Below, piece after piece: positions 45,183 to 55,294 of a DNA stretch of 64,000 bases; position 1 is the first letter of the stretch; every line of letters starts with the position of its first letter. The stretch spans positions 1-64,000 of the forward strand of contig JAFXZE010000007.1 of the NCBI GenBank assembly GCA_017541375.1, in the 5' to 3' direction. A program made the translations under genes and the position numbers. Below the pieces are notes generated by a model that did not search any database, was not told the DNA's origin, and worked only from the letters and a program-made list of their open reading frames with translations. The DNA is from Clostridia bacterium. GTDB taxonomy: Bacteria > Bacillota > Clostridia > Christensenellales > UBA1242.

Positions 45183-47912
45183 ATGAAATATATTCCACGT
45201 AGGACAAAGGTCAAAATGGAATTATTCAAAAGCGTGACTGTTGGAGATTTGGCATATCTTGGAATTTGCGCTTTGGTTCTTGTTTTGATACTATTCAGTC
45301 AGGGGTTTGAAACTATATTTAAAATCGTGTTTGTCGTTTCTTGGGTGGCAGTGTCATTTACAATGTTTCTACACATCGCTGATGACAAAAGGCTATATCA
45401 AACAGTGGGAATTTTATTTAGGTTCTTTGTATATAAGCGAAAATATTCGACCAAGCCTAAAAAAGGCTATCAAACAATGAAAACTTTGATTCCGTATGAA
45501 AATATAGCGAATGAAATGATAGACTTTAAAGAGTATTATGCTGGAGTGTTAGAGGTAAAACCAATAGAATTTGGATTACTCAATGAAGAAAAACAAGAGT
45601 ATGCTATTCGAACTGTCGCCAACGCACTAAGACTTATTTCTAGTACTCAACAAGCCAGCATCGTAAAAACCTCAAAGCCAATGCTTATGGATGATTTTAT
45701 CTACAATGAAGACAAAAGATATGATGCTATGATGGAATTGCATAATGATAAAGAAATGAGTGATGAAGAGGTTGAGGCGCGAAGTTTGGTATTTGAGGCT
45801 CGTATGGCTCAGCTTAAGCATATGAGCAATTCTGAAAAAACATTTATGGATCACTTTTATATAGTTGTCTATGATAAAGATAGAGATGGAATTACAACTA
45901 CTCTAAACGGTATGAAACGTGCGCTAAGTACAGGATTAGTGCCATTAATGAGCTGGAGGCTAAAAGATAGTGATTTGGCAATATTTTTAAAATCTACTTT
46001 TGGAGAGGATTTTGATGAGGCTGATCTTATGCTTCACTCAATGGCTGAATATGCAGAATGGACTTATCCTGAAGAGGTTGTATTTAAAACTAACAAAACC
46101 ATAATAAATGGAATGCCTTACTCCAACTTTGCTATTACAGAATATCCTATCTCTGTGCCTAATGCTTGGGCTTATCCATTCTTTAGGTTAGGAAGTACAA
46201 AAGTAGTGGTAAATATCAAACCTATATCAAAAGACAGAGCAGAGCGCCAGATTGACCACTCTATTATAGAACTAGAAAATAGGTTAGGCTCAACATTTAA
46301 ATCTAGTAAAGTAGTAGATTTGCAAGCTCAAAAAGATACACTAAATGACCTTATGAATGACCTAAAGCTTGGTAATGAGGAGCTTTACGACGTTCATATT
46401 CGCTTGATGTGTGCTGAGAGCGCTAAAAAAGAGGTAAGAGGAATACTAAAACAGCAGGGCTTTAAATATACTGAAATGTTTGGACGACAAGTAGAGTCGT
46501 TTATAAACTCTAATATTAGTAAAATTGATGATGATGAAGACTGTAGCCGTAGTATTCAAACTACATCGATTGCTGCAATGTTTCCATTTATTAGCAATAC
46601 GCTTCAAGATCACAAAGGTTTTTATGTAGGATATAATACCTATCCTGTGTTTATCGACTTTTTTGTAAACCAAGATAAGAATAATCCACTACATGATGAG
46701 CGTGTAAATGCTAACATGATAGTTATAGGTAAGTCGGGTAGTGGTAAGTCGTACGCTACCAAAACGCTACTAACTAATCTAGCGGCAGATAATGCTCGTA
46801 TATTTATTCTAGACCCAGAGAAAGAATATGATGATTTGGTAAAAGGGCTGAAAGGAAAGTATATAGATGTGGGTAGTTCTGTTCATGGTATACTCAATCC
46901 CTTTCATATTATGACAGCTCTTTCTGACGATGTGTCAGAAATGCCAGAAATAACAGGAGACGAAACTCCTGAAGAATTGGAAGAAAAAAATAAAATAATA
47001 GAATTATTAGTATCTAATAGGCCAGATTCATATAGTATGCACTTGCAATTCTTGGAGGAGTATTTCAAAATTATATTTGACGGTATGAGTGGAGATGCAT
47101 TCGAAATATTAAACTCTCTAGTTGTGCAGATTTACAAAAAACACAATATTGGTAGTCAAACAGATCTTAGTAAGCTAAAGCCTGAAGATTATCCTGTATT
47201 TGATGATTTATATGAGCTTGTAGAGAAAAAACTTGCTTCTGAGACCGATGCTTATATGGTAAATAACCTCAAGATTTTGCAAGTTTATGTGCAAAAGTTT
47301 GCAACTGGCGGACGTAACGCAAAATTGTGGAATGGTCCAACAAGTATTGAAACAAATGAAAACTTAGTATGTTTTAACTTCCAATCTTTGCTTTCAAACC
47401 GAAACATGACAGTTGCGAGTGCGCAAATGTTGTTAGTCTTTAAATATCTTGATAACGAAATTCTTAAAAACAAAGACTTTAACGAAAAATATAGAACTAA
47501 CCGAAAGATTATTGTCTGTGTAGATGAGGCGCACTTATTCATCAACCCTAAATATCCTGTCGCGCTTGACTTTATGGCACAGATGGCAAAACGTATTCGT
47601 AAATATAATGGTATGCAGATAGTTATTACTCAGAACGTAAAAGACTTTATCGGTGGTAATGAAGAGACCAAACGTCAGGCAAGTGCGGTAATCAATGCCA
47701 GTCAATATTCAATGATATTCTCGCTTTCACCTAATGATATGAGTGATCTTGTAGAGCTTTATCGAAATGCTGGTGAAATAAACAAAGATGAGCAGGATAC
47801 TATAGTGACGGCAGGTCGTGGTCAGTGTTTCTTTATTGCTAGTCCATTTAGTAGAACTACATTTATGATAGAAGCCAATTATGCTGTAAAGCAAATTGCT
47901 GGATTAAGATAG
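45183..47912 (+). CDS. PrgI-VirB4 type IV secretion ATPase, solitary
   Basis: A 909-residue protein. The N-terminus (YIPRRTKVKMELF, two membrane helices near 20-60) resembles PrgI/TcpE-type inner membrane components. The rest is a VirB4/TraC-like AAA+ ATPase with Walker A GKSGSGKS near 517-524 and Walker B IIVCVDEAHLF near 775, followed by conserved GMQIVITQNVKDF. Such fusions power conjugation in Gram-positive ICEs. No relaxase, coupling protein, VirB6 or lytic transglycosylase gene is nearby. It could be an ICE relic, a domesticated ATPase serving surface secretion, or part of a system encoded elsewhere. The SD is GGGGTG. Confidence 0.85.
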   Translation: MKYIPRRTKVKMELFKSVTVGDLAYLGICALVLVLILFSQGFETIFKIVFVVSWVAVSFTMFLHIADDKRLYQTVGILFRFFVYKRKYSTKPKKGYQTMKTLIPYENIANEMIDFKEYYAGVLEVKPIEFGLLNEEKQEYAIRTVANALRLISSTQQASIVKTSKPMLMDDFIYNEDKRYDAMMELHNDKEMSDEEVEARSLVFEARMAQLKHMSNSEKTFMDHFYIVVYDKDRDGITTTLNGMKRALSTGLVPLMSWRLKDSDLAIFLKSTFGEDFDEADLMLHSMAEYAEWTYPEEVVFKTNKTIINGMPYSNFAITEYPISVPNAWAYPFFRLGSTKVVVNIKPISKDRAERQIDHSIIELENRLGSTFKSSKVVDLQAQKDTLNDLMNDLKLGNEELYDVHIRLMCAESAKKEVRGILKQQGFKYTEMFGRQVESFINSNISKIDDDEDCSRSIQTTSIAAMFPFISNTLQDHKGFYVGYNTYPVFIDFFVNQDKNNPLHDERVNANMIVIGKSGSGKSYATKTLLTNLAADNARIFILDPEKEYDDLVKGLKGKYIDVGSSVHGILNPFHIMTALSDDVSEMPEITGDETPEELEEKNKIIELLVSNRPDSYSMHLQFLEEYFKIIFDGMSGDAFEILNSLVVQIYKKHNIGSQTDLSKLKPEDYPVFDDLYELVEKKLASETDAYMVNNLKILQVYVQKFATGGRNAKLWNGPTSIETNENLVCFNFQSLLSNRNMTVASAQMLLVFKYLDNEILKNKDFNEKYRTNRKIIVCVDEAHLFINPKYPVALDFMAQMAKRIRKYNGMQIVITQNVKDFIGGNEETKRQASAVINASQYSMIFSLSPNDMSDLVELYRNAGEINKDEQDTIVTAGRGQCFFIASPFSRTTFMIEANYAVKQIAGLR

Positions 47913-47932
47913 GCCCTTTGGGCTTATTTTTA
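47912..47932 (+). terminator. Intrinsic terminator after the VirB4-like gene
   Basis: A GCCC-TTT-GGGC hairpin followed by a T-rich run starts at the stop codon. Confidence 0.65.
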
Positions 47933-48047
47933 TTGCAAAAAACTAAAATTTTATTGAGAATTTTTGATTTAAATGCAAAAATATTTGCTTTTTGATTTTG
48001 GTTTTGATAAACTTTACTTGTATGGAAGAAAAAAGGAGGTTTTTGTA

Positions 48048-48074
48048 GTGTGTGCTATATCTAAAAATATTTGA
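48048..48074 (+). CDS. Possible 8-codon leader peptide
   Basis: A very strong SD (AAAGGAGG, 48032-48039) lies 8 nt before a GTG that opens an 8-codon frame (MCAISKNI) ending TGA. It is 38 nt upstream of the ATG of the giant protein, whose own SD (AAAGGT) is weaker. This could be a translational leader, or the leftover SD of an older start. Speculative. Confidence 0.3.
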   Translation: MCAISKNI

Positions 48075-48112
48075 CTGATAGAGTGCATACAATTAGTACA
48101 AAAGGTAAAAAA

Positions 48113-51100
48113 ATGGAATCAAAAAATAAGTTTTCTATTATTGTTACGACCGTTGCTATTGTGTTATTCGCCGTATTGCTTACTATAGTATTTTTTGTAA
48201 CTAGAGATTACTCAAGTAAGCGTGTGAATGTATATAGTACCCAGAATGGTATTACGGTTTCGCTTGCATCTAATGTAGCAAGCAACCTAAAAAATGGGAC
48301 TGGTAAAGAATTTAACCTGTCCACTATGCAAGCAGAAAATGTAAAAAATTATCTATACGTGTCTAGTAACAAGGCAATTCGACTTGAGTGCGATCTTGAT
48401 ATTAGAGAATTGGATAATTCGGTTGTAGAGGGAGCGTGGACGACAAATCTAATAGATAACTCCATCTCATTTGTGCCTAACAATAGTGAAGAGAGTATTG
48501 TTATAAGTTTAGCTGATAATGCCACAATCATCGAAGCAACTAACGAAAATGCAACTCCTAAATTACTGATTAGATGGGTAGATGCAGTAAGCCAGAGAGG
48601 CTTAAAGACTGATACTGAGTTTAATAAAAACATGATGCCACTTATCAAATCAATAGATGGATATAACGCACAAAATCAGCAAAAATCAGTAAATTACAAA
48701 CTAAAGGTCACTGTAGGTAGTGCGTCAGAAGTAACTCCGATTTTGCTCTCAAGTGAAGAAGTTAGTGCAATAAAAACTAAAGCAGCTAATGCGGAGTGTA
48801 TATGCTTTTACTTTGAAGAAGATTTTGAAGATAACATGCTGAGTACTCTGACTGGTAGCACACTTGTTAGTGGAGGAAGTATCCAGTCTGCTATAGTGGG
48901 TTCTACTCTATATGTTTATACAGCTAAGTCTAATGTGATAGTAGCACCTACTGATGCGACCGCATTATTTAAAGGACTAGAAAATTTGACTAGTTTGCAA
49001 TTGTACAATTTTTACACTAAAAATGTAACCAAAGCTGACGAATTGTTTGCCGATGATACGATGTTAGCAACAGTTTATGCGGATAGAACAAGTGTAAATT
49101 GGGGGAAAGTAACTAGTGCAAATTCTATGTTTAGCAGTTGCTCAAATTTGAAAGGCTATTATACTAGTGATGGAGAGATAGCGTCTAATGGACTTACTAT
49201 AGGAGTAGGTATTGATGGAGCTAAGATTGCTGATAGCTCTGGAGGATATTTTACAAATAGGTATATAAATGTTTCATTAGATAATGATGAAGTGATTAAT
49301 GAACCCATTCAAAACACTATCAATGGATTAGCGATAAGCAACTGGGTTTATGGAGAATCTGCAAATTCTCCTACTGTAGTTGGAGTGACTTATGGAAACA
49401 AAAGTGATATAGTATATAACTATGCCTCCGTTATAGATGGAACAGTTGGACAGTATTCGACACAAGTACCTAGTCACGCAGGAAATTATAGATTAAAAGC
49501 GACCATTCCTGCTTTTGATAACTATCTCGAAGCTTCATCAACAACAGACTTTGCCATTACAAAAGCAGATAACCAAATTATTAATCTAGCTATTTCTTCG
49601 TGGACTTATTTAGATCAACCAAGTACACCTAGTGTGGATAGTGTGAAATTTGGTAACAAGGATGACATCGTTTTTACCTATGCATCACTTGAAAACGGAG
49701 AAGCTATCGACTATGGGGCAATATCCAATTTAAGTTCAAACACTCCAGCCGGAGAATATAGAGTAAAGGTATTTTTGAGTGGAACAAATGATTATAATGA
49801 CTTGATAGACTATGTGGATTTTACTGTATTTAAAAAGCAGATTTCAAAACCAGATGCAGGAACAACAAGGTTTTATTACACTGGAGATTTGATTACTTAT
49901 AACATAGATTCTAGTGATGATTATGTAGTAACTAATAATACTGGCACTGAAGTGGGTGGGTATTATGCTACTGTTACATTGAGTGACCCAATTAATACAA
50001 AATGGGATGACAATACAATTGAGCCTCTTAGTTATCCATTCGATATAGTTGCAAAAACTCCGGCTAGTGTTGCTACTCATCCGAGTGGAGCCAATAATCT
50101 AGTGTTTGATAATACAGCAAAACAGCTTATTAGCACTGCTGGTACTTCAAATGATGGAACTCTCTGCTATAAGTTATCTACAAGCACCATTTGGACAAAC
50201 AATTATAAAGACATTGTTGCTACTTTTGCTGGAAGCTATGAAATAGAGTATAAAGTAGTGCCAACAAATAGTGTAAACTACTGTGATTCCCAAACTTACA
50301 CATTAAATGTAGCCATTGCGCCACAAGAAATAACTGCGCCAACTGAAAATAACTCGACATTTACTTACAATGCTACAGAACAGACCTACACATTGACTAC
50401 AAATCCAGCCTACAGAATTACTAATAACACTCGTACAAATGCCGGTAGTCAGATGGTAATAGTTAGCCTTGTTGATAAGACAAATACGGTTTGGGCAAAT
50501 GCTGAAGTTGGGCGAGAAACAGTAGACCTTGAGTTTGAGTTTGTTATTGCCATGGCACAAAACGTAATATCAAACTTAAGTATAGCTAATTGGACATGTG
50601 GTGAAAATGCAAATACTCCACAAATCACAAAAGCAAGCTTTATTGAAGCAAGTGATATCGTTTACGCATATGCAGAAGTTATTGACAATGTTGCAGGTGA
50701 ATACACAAGCAATGTTCCGACTGAAGTAGGAGACTACTGTATAAAAGCAACAGTACAAAGCACAAGTAACTATGTGGGAGTAGAATTAACAGCAAACTTC
50801 AGTATCTTAGCTCAACCAGTTGCTGCGGTGATAACTGCGCCAATAGGAGCAGAAAATTTAATTTACAACAGCAGCGCTCAACAACTCCTTACTTTCGCAG
50901 GAACTGCTGAGAATGGAACACTAATGTATAAATTATCTACAGAATCTAATTACACTACCGATATTACAACAATTACTGCGACAGATGCCGGAGGATATAT
51001 AATTGATTATTTCGTTGATGCAAATGCTGGATGTGTAGACTCTCAAGTATACACCTTGCCAGTAACTATTGCAAAGGCGACAAACTCACTCTCTTGGGGG

Positions 51101-53884
51101 GCTGATACCTACGGATGGACATACGGAGAGGCTAACCCAGTTTACCCATCAGCCATAGCAACAGACGGTACCGTAGTTATCGAATACAAGGTTCAAGGTG
51201 CAAATGACAGCACATATTCAAGTACTACACCAACTAATGCTGGCAGTTATACTGTACGAGCAAGTGTAGCGACAACTTCAAACTATCTAGCAGCAAGTGA
51301 AACAAAAGACTTTGTGATTGCGCAAGCGACTTATAACATGGATAATACAAGTATCTACGTTATAAGTTCTTATGATAAAACTGCAAAGGGAATAGAAATA
51401 CAAAATTTGCCATCTAAAGACATTACCCCCTCGGTGGTTTATTGGATTGATGACGAAAATGAGACTGTAACTCCAATTAATGCTGGTAGCTATCACTTTA
51501 GAATTAGTTACGAAACATCAGATCCAAACTATAAGACCCCAGCTGATTGGTATAGCGAAAGTATAGTATTTGTAATTGAACCTATATATTTAGGTATAGA
51601 AAGAGATTATACCATATATGAAGGCGAGCAAATTGTGCCAACAATTCTAGACCCAACCATGATAATAGAAGGGGATGATGTTAGTGTAGTAGTAACTGAC
51701 CCACTTCCGACTGCGCCAAGACAAGAAGCATATAGTCTGGATATTGGATTAGTAGGTGATGATGCGAATAATTATTCTTTGAATTCAACTAATAAAACAA
51801 TCAATGTTACAATTCTTGAAAAGTCTCCAGTGGGTTATACGGCACCAACAGCGGTGGAAAATTTAGTCTACTCAGGTAATTTGTTAGCATTGATTTCTGC
51901 AGGAACGAGTGAATATGGAGAGTTTACTTATAGCTTAGAAGAAAATGGAACTTACACAAGTAATATTCCAACATGCTCAAATGCGGGGGAATATACAGTT
52001 TATTACAAGGTAACTCCTACACAACAATATGCTGTGCAATATAATGAAGCAACTGGCAGTGTTGTAGTTACAATAGCAAAAGCGACAAACACACTTACTT
52101 GGGGGGCAGCTAACTATGGATGGACATATGGAGAAGCTAACCCTGTTTACCCAACAGCCACAGCGACAGACGGCACAGTGATTATTGAATACAAGGTTCA
52201 AGGCGCAGATGACAGCACGTATTCAGGAACTACACCAACTAATGCTGGCAGTTATACTGTACGAGCAAGTGTAGCAACAACTTCAAACTATCTTGCTGTA
52301 AGTGAAACAAAAGACTTTGTGATTGCGCCACAAGAAATAACTGCGCCAACAGAAAATAATTCGACATTTACTTACAATGCTACAGAACAGACTTACACAT
52401 TGACTACAAATCCAGCCTACACAATTACTAATAACACTCGTACAAATGCTGGTAGTCAGATGGTAATAGTTAGCCTTACTGATAAAACTAACACTGTTTG
52501 GGCGAATGCTGAAGTTGGACAAGAAACAGCAGACATTGAGTTTGAGTTTGTTATTGCCATGGCGCAAAATGTAATATCAAACTTAAGTATAGCTAATTGG
52601 ACATATGGAGAAAATGCAAGTACTCCACAAATTACAAAAGCAAGCTTTATCGAAGCAAGTGATATCGTTTACACATATACAGAAGTTATTGACAATGTTG
52701 CAGGTGAATACACAAGCAATGTTCCAACTGAAGTAGGAGACTACAGTGTAAAAGCAACAGTACAAACCACAAGTAACTATGTGGGAGTAGAATTAACCGC
52801 AAGCTTCAGTATCTTATCTCAACCAGTTGCCGCGGTGATAACTGCGCCAACAGGAGCACAAAATTTAATTTACAACAGCAGCGCTCAACAACTCCTTACT
52901 TCCGCAGGAACTGCTGAGAATGGAACGCTAAAGTATAAATTATCTACAGAGAGTAATTTTGCCTTAGATTACACAACTGTTACAGCAACAAATGCCGGAG
53001 AATACACAGTTGATTATTTTGTTGAGGCAAATGCTGGATATAGCTCTTCTCAAGTTTACACCTTGACAGTAACTATTGCGCAAGCAACAAACAGTATATT
53101 GGGGCTTGCGATAACTGGCTGGAGTGAGGGGGACACGCCCAATGTGCCTAGTGTGACTAGTGTTGCTTTTGGTAATGTAGCTGATATTGTGTACACTTAT
53201 GGAGAATTGGTAGACGACACATGGACATACAGTTCTACAGTTCCTACCGCAGCCGGAGACTATCGAGTAAAGGCAACTTTAGCTGGCAATGCAAACTATG
53301 CTACTACAGAAACATATGTAAACTTTAGTATTAGTGCTCAAGTCGAGTTGACTGTAAATTCTTTGGTAAGCGGAAGTGAGTTTAGGACTATTTTGCAAAA
53401 TGCAAGTATAGAAGCAACTTCTTTACAACATATTTATTTTGGAAATAAGAGCACATACCAAGCAGACCTTACGACATTTATGATTAATGGGCAAGGACTA
53501 GACATAACTGATAATCATAATGGGGAAATAAAGGTGTATTGTGAAGGATCACTAGGTCTATTGTATATTCTTTCTGAAGATGATAATACAATTTATGCTA
53601 ACGCCGATTGTAGCGGAATGTTTGATGGAATGACTGCCCTAACTAATGTAACAATACGCAATTTGGATACATCCAACACTACAAACACAAGTTACATGTT
53701 TAATGATTGTGCTAGTTTAGCAACAATCGAAATTGACTCTAATACTACTAATTGGGATTTGAGTAATGTAAATGATTCAACGTATATGTTTGCTGGATGC
53801 GGCTTAGCGACCGATCCTGATGTAGTTGATAAAACAAATGCGGTGGTTGGAAGATACCTAACAGAATACAGTGTTAATCAATGA
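48113..53884 (+). CDS. Giant surface protein with MBG/Ig-like repeats and C-terminal DUF285
   Basis: A ~1923-residue protein. I start it at the ATG at 48113 (AAAGGT SD), in the same context as the paralogue at 11938. A membrane anchor lies at about residues 7-28. A ~200-residue N-terminal module is shared with that paralogue (NYLY, LIRWV, NMMPLIKS). From about 400 to 1730 come MBG-type beta-sandwich repeats (SWTYGENA-x-TP; NAGSYTVRA-like; YNATEQTYTLT). Near the C-terminus, one FGNKSTY...YILSEDDNTIYA unit and two DUF285 repeats close the protein. Long internal DNA duplications are present. No sortase motif is seen. It is a likely stalked adhesin (inference). Confidence 0.85.
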   Translation: MESKNKFSIIVTTVAIVLFAVLLTIVFFVTRDYSSKRVNVYSTQNGITVSLASNVASNLKNGTGKEFNLSTMQAENVKNYLYVSSNKAIRLECDLDIRELDNSVVEGAWTTNLIDNSISFVPNNSEESIVISLADNATIIEATNENATPKLLIRWVDAVSQRGLKTDTEFNKNMMPLIKSIDGYNAQNQQKSVNYKLKVTVGSASEVTPILLSSEEVSAIKTKAANAECICFYFEEDFEDNMLSTLTGSTLVSGGSIQSAIVGSTLYVYTAKSNVIVAPTDATALFKGLENLTSLQLYNFYTKNVTKADELFADDTMLATVYADRTSVNWGKVTSANSMFSSCSNLKGYYTSDGEIASNGLTIGVGIDGAKIADSSGGYFTNRYINVSLDNDEVINEPIQNTINGLAISNWVYGESANSPTVVGVTYGNKSDIVYNYASVIDGTVGQYSTQVPSHAGNYRLKATIPAFDNYLEASSTTDFAITKADNQIINLAISSWTYLDQPSTPSVDSVKFGNKDDIVFTYASLENGEAIDYGAISNLSSNTPAGEYRVKVFLSGTNDYNDLIDYVDFTVFKKQISKPDAGTTRFYYTGDLITYNIDSSDDYVVTNNTGTEVGGYYATVTLSDPINTKWDDNTIEPLSYPFDIVAKTPASVATHPSGANNLVFDNTAKQLISTAGTSNDGTLCYKLSTSTIWTNNYKDIVATFAGSYEIEYKVVPTNSVNYCDSQTYTLNVAIAPQEITAPTENNSTFTYNATEQTYTLTTNPAYRITNNTRTNAGSQMVIVSLVDKTNTVWANAEVGRETVDLEFEFVIAMAQNVISNLSIANWTCGENANTPQITKASFIEASDIVYAYAEVIDNVAGEYTSNVPTEVGDYCIKATVQSTSNYVGVELTANFSILAQPVAAVITAPIGAENLIYNSSAQQLLTFAGTAENGTLMYKLSTESNYTTDITTITATDAGGYIIDYFVDANAGCVDSQVYTLPVTIAKATNSLSWGADTYGWTYGEANPVYPSAIATDGTVVIEYKVQGANDSTYSSTTPTNAGSYTVRASVATTSNYLAASETKDFVIAQATYNMDNTSIYVISSYDKTAKGIEIQNLPSKDITPSVVYWIDDENETVTPINAGSYHFRISYETSDPNYKTPADWYSESIVFVIEPIYLGIERDYTIYEGEQIVPTILDPTMIIEGDDVSVVVTDPLPTAPRQEAYSLDIGLVGDDANNYSLNSTNKTINVTILEKSPVGYTAPTAVENLVYSGNLLALISAGTSEYGEFTYSLEENGTYTSNIPTCSNAGEYTVYYKVTPTQQYAVQYNEATGSVVVTIAKATNTLTWGAANYGWTYGEANPVYPTATATDGTVIIEYKVQGADDSTYSGTTPTNAGSYTVRASVATTSNYLAVSETKDFVIAPQEITAPTENNSTFTYNATEQTYTLTTNPAYTITNNTRTNAGSQMVIVSLTDKTNTVWANAEVGQETADIEFEFVIAMAQNVISNLSIANWTYGENASTPQITKASFIEASDIVYTYTEVIDNVAGEYTSNVPTEVGDYSVKATVQTTSNYVGVELTASFSILSQPVAAVITAPTGAQNLIYNSSAQQLLTSAGTAENGTLKYKLSTESNFALDYTTVTATNAGEYTVDYFVEANAGYSSSQVYTLTVTIAQATNSILGLAITGWSEGDTPNVPSVTSVAFGNVADIVYTYGELVDDTWTYSSTVPTAAGDYRVKATLAGNANYATTETYVNFSISAQVELTVNSLVSGSEFRTILQNASIEATSLQHIYFGNKSTYQADLTTFMINGQGLDITDNHNGEIKVYCEGSLGLLYILSEDDNTIYANADCSGMFDGMTALTNVTIRNLDTSNTTNTSYMFNDCASLATIEIDSNTTNWDLSNVNDSTYMFAGCGLATDPDVVDKTNAVVGRYLTEYSVNQ
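50315..53081 (+). repeat. Nested direct duplications inside the giant MBG protein gene
   Basis: Block 1 (50315-51074) recurs at 52322-53081, offset 2007 bp, with no indel seen and high identity. Block 2 (about 51070-51323) recurs at about 52075-52328, offset 1005 bp. The order is 1-2-unique-2'-1', all in the same orientation, and both offsets are whole codons. Such long near-identical copies allow in-frame deletion or expansion of the repeat stalk by recombination. Confidence 0.88.
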
Positions 53885-53890
53885 AAGTAA

Positions 53891-53920
53891 AAAGAAGATG
53901 GATAGAAACCATCTTCTTTT
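53891..53920. terminator. Bidirectional intrinsic terminator
   Basis: An AAAGAAGATGG/CCATCTTCTTT stem lies between the convergent giant-protein gene and the alpha-oxoamine synthase gene. Confidence 0.85.
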
Positions 53921-53922
53921 TG

Positions 53923-55134
53923 TTATAGAGTATCATCTTTGTGAGTAGCATCAAATTTGGGTAGGTCATTAGTAAATACATCTAGGATAATGTCAGCAGC
54001 TTCATCCATAAGCTCTGGAGTATGAGTCGCTGTGTAGCTAGTACGAATGATAGCTTCTCCCACAGGCACAGATGGACTGATGCATGGATTTACATACACT
54101 CCTTTATCAAAGAGAGTTTTACAAGCAAAGAATGTACGCAAGTCTTGATAGGTGTTTATTGGTATAATCGGAGCTACACTATCGCGTATTGGAATATTAC
54201 GCTTGCGGAGAGCACCTCGCATATAGTCGGCAATATCAAGTAACTTTTTGGGTCTGTCGGGTTCGTGCTCCAAAATTTGTAGAGCTTTTAAAGCACATGC
54301 GGTATTTGCGGGGGTGATACTAGCAGCAAATATGAATGGGCGAGAATTATGTTTTATATAATTAACTACTTCTTTGTCTGCCGACATAGATCCACCAAGG
54401 CTCGCAAGACTCTTTGAGAATGTGTTCATTATGATGTCCACATCGTCTTCTAGTCCAAAATGGCTTGCTGTACCACGTCCACCTTCACCAAATACACCTA
54501 GCCCGTGAGCATCGTCGATAAGTAGTCTAGCTCCATACTTCTTTTTTAGTCGAACAATTTCGGGGAGGTTACACAGGTCTCCTCCCATGCTAAATACGCC
54601 ATCGGTTACTATCAAAATTCCTTTGTCGCTTGGCACAGATTGAAGTTGGCGCTCAAGGTCAGCCATGTCGTTGTGGTCATATCTCAGGAGCTTTGCATAA
54701 CTTAGTCTACATCCATCATAGATGCTGGCATGACTTTCCTTATCACATATTATTACATCATTTCGACCTGCAATTGCACTGATAATACCAAGGTTAGACA
54801 TAAATCCTGTACTAAAAGTGCAGGCTGCTTCTTTATGTAGAAAACTTGCTAATTCACTCTCTAGTTGCATATGCATATCTAGTGTACCATTTAAAAATCT
54901 TGATCCTGAGCAACCTGAACCATATTTTTCAAAGGCTTTGATTCCTGCCTCTACTACTTCTGGATGATTGGTAAGTCCTAGGTAATTGTTGCTACCTATC
55001 ATAATGACTCTGTGACCTTCCATATTTACTACGATATCTTGTCCACTCTCTAGGTAGTGAAAATAAGGGTATAGGTCAGCTTCTTTTAGTTGATCTACAA
55101 GTTTATAGTTGTGGCATTTTTCAAACAAATCCAT
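53923..55134 (-). CDS. Alpha-oxoamine synthase (serine palmitoyltransferase/KBL/BioF family)
   Basis: A 403-residue PLP enzyme that condenses an amino acid with an acyl-CoA. It has GSNNYLGLTNHPEV, YGSGCSGSRFLNGTLDMH, DDAHGLGVFGEGGRGT and TFSKSLASLGG (PLP Lys near residue 241). The C-terminal IIRTSYTATHT block and FAASITPA resemble the serine palmitoyltransferase-like branch more than KBL (whose end usually reads RVQISA). The product could thus be 3-ketosphinganine or a related amino-ketone; substrates cannot be fixed from sequence. It is monocistronic and divergent from the ABC ATPase. No bio or tdh gene is adjacent. Confidence 0.88.
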   Translation of the reverse strand: MDLFEKCHNYKLVDQLKEADLYPYFHYLESGQDIVVNMEGHRVIMIGSNNYLGLTNHPEVVEAGIKAFEKYGSGCSGSRFLNGTLDMHMQLESELASFLHKEAACTFSTGFMSNLGIISAIAGRNDVIICDKESHASIYDGCRLSYAKLLRYDHNDMADLERQLQSVPSDKGILIVTDGVFSMGGDLCNLPEIVRLKKKYGARLLIDDAHGLGVFGEGGRGTASHFGLEDDVDIIMNTFSKSLASLGGSMSADKEVVNYIKHNSRPFIFAASITPANTACALKALQILEHEPDRPKKLLDIADYMRGALRKRNIPIRDSVAPIIPINTYQDLRTFFACKTLFDKGVYVNPCISPSVPVGEAIIRTSYTATHTPELMDEAADIILDVFTNDLPKFDATHKDDTL

Positions 55135-55294
55135 AATTATTTCTCCAGTTTGGTTTTAATTTACCTACTCAGTATAGCATAATAGTATAAAATATGCTAG
55201 TATTTTTGTAACATTTTAGAAAAGTTTTTACTTCAATTTAGTTGTAAAATTTAAAAAAACAGTGTACACTAATCAAAATGCTAAGGAGAGTAAT

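Noticed and set aside
48071..48112. 14-codon N-terminal extension of the giant MBG protein from TTG 48071
   Set aside because: There is no SD at suitable spacing. The ATG at 48113 has an SD and the same context as its paralogue.
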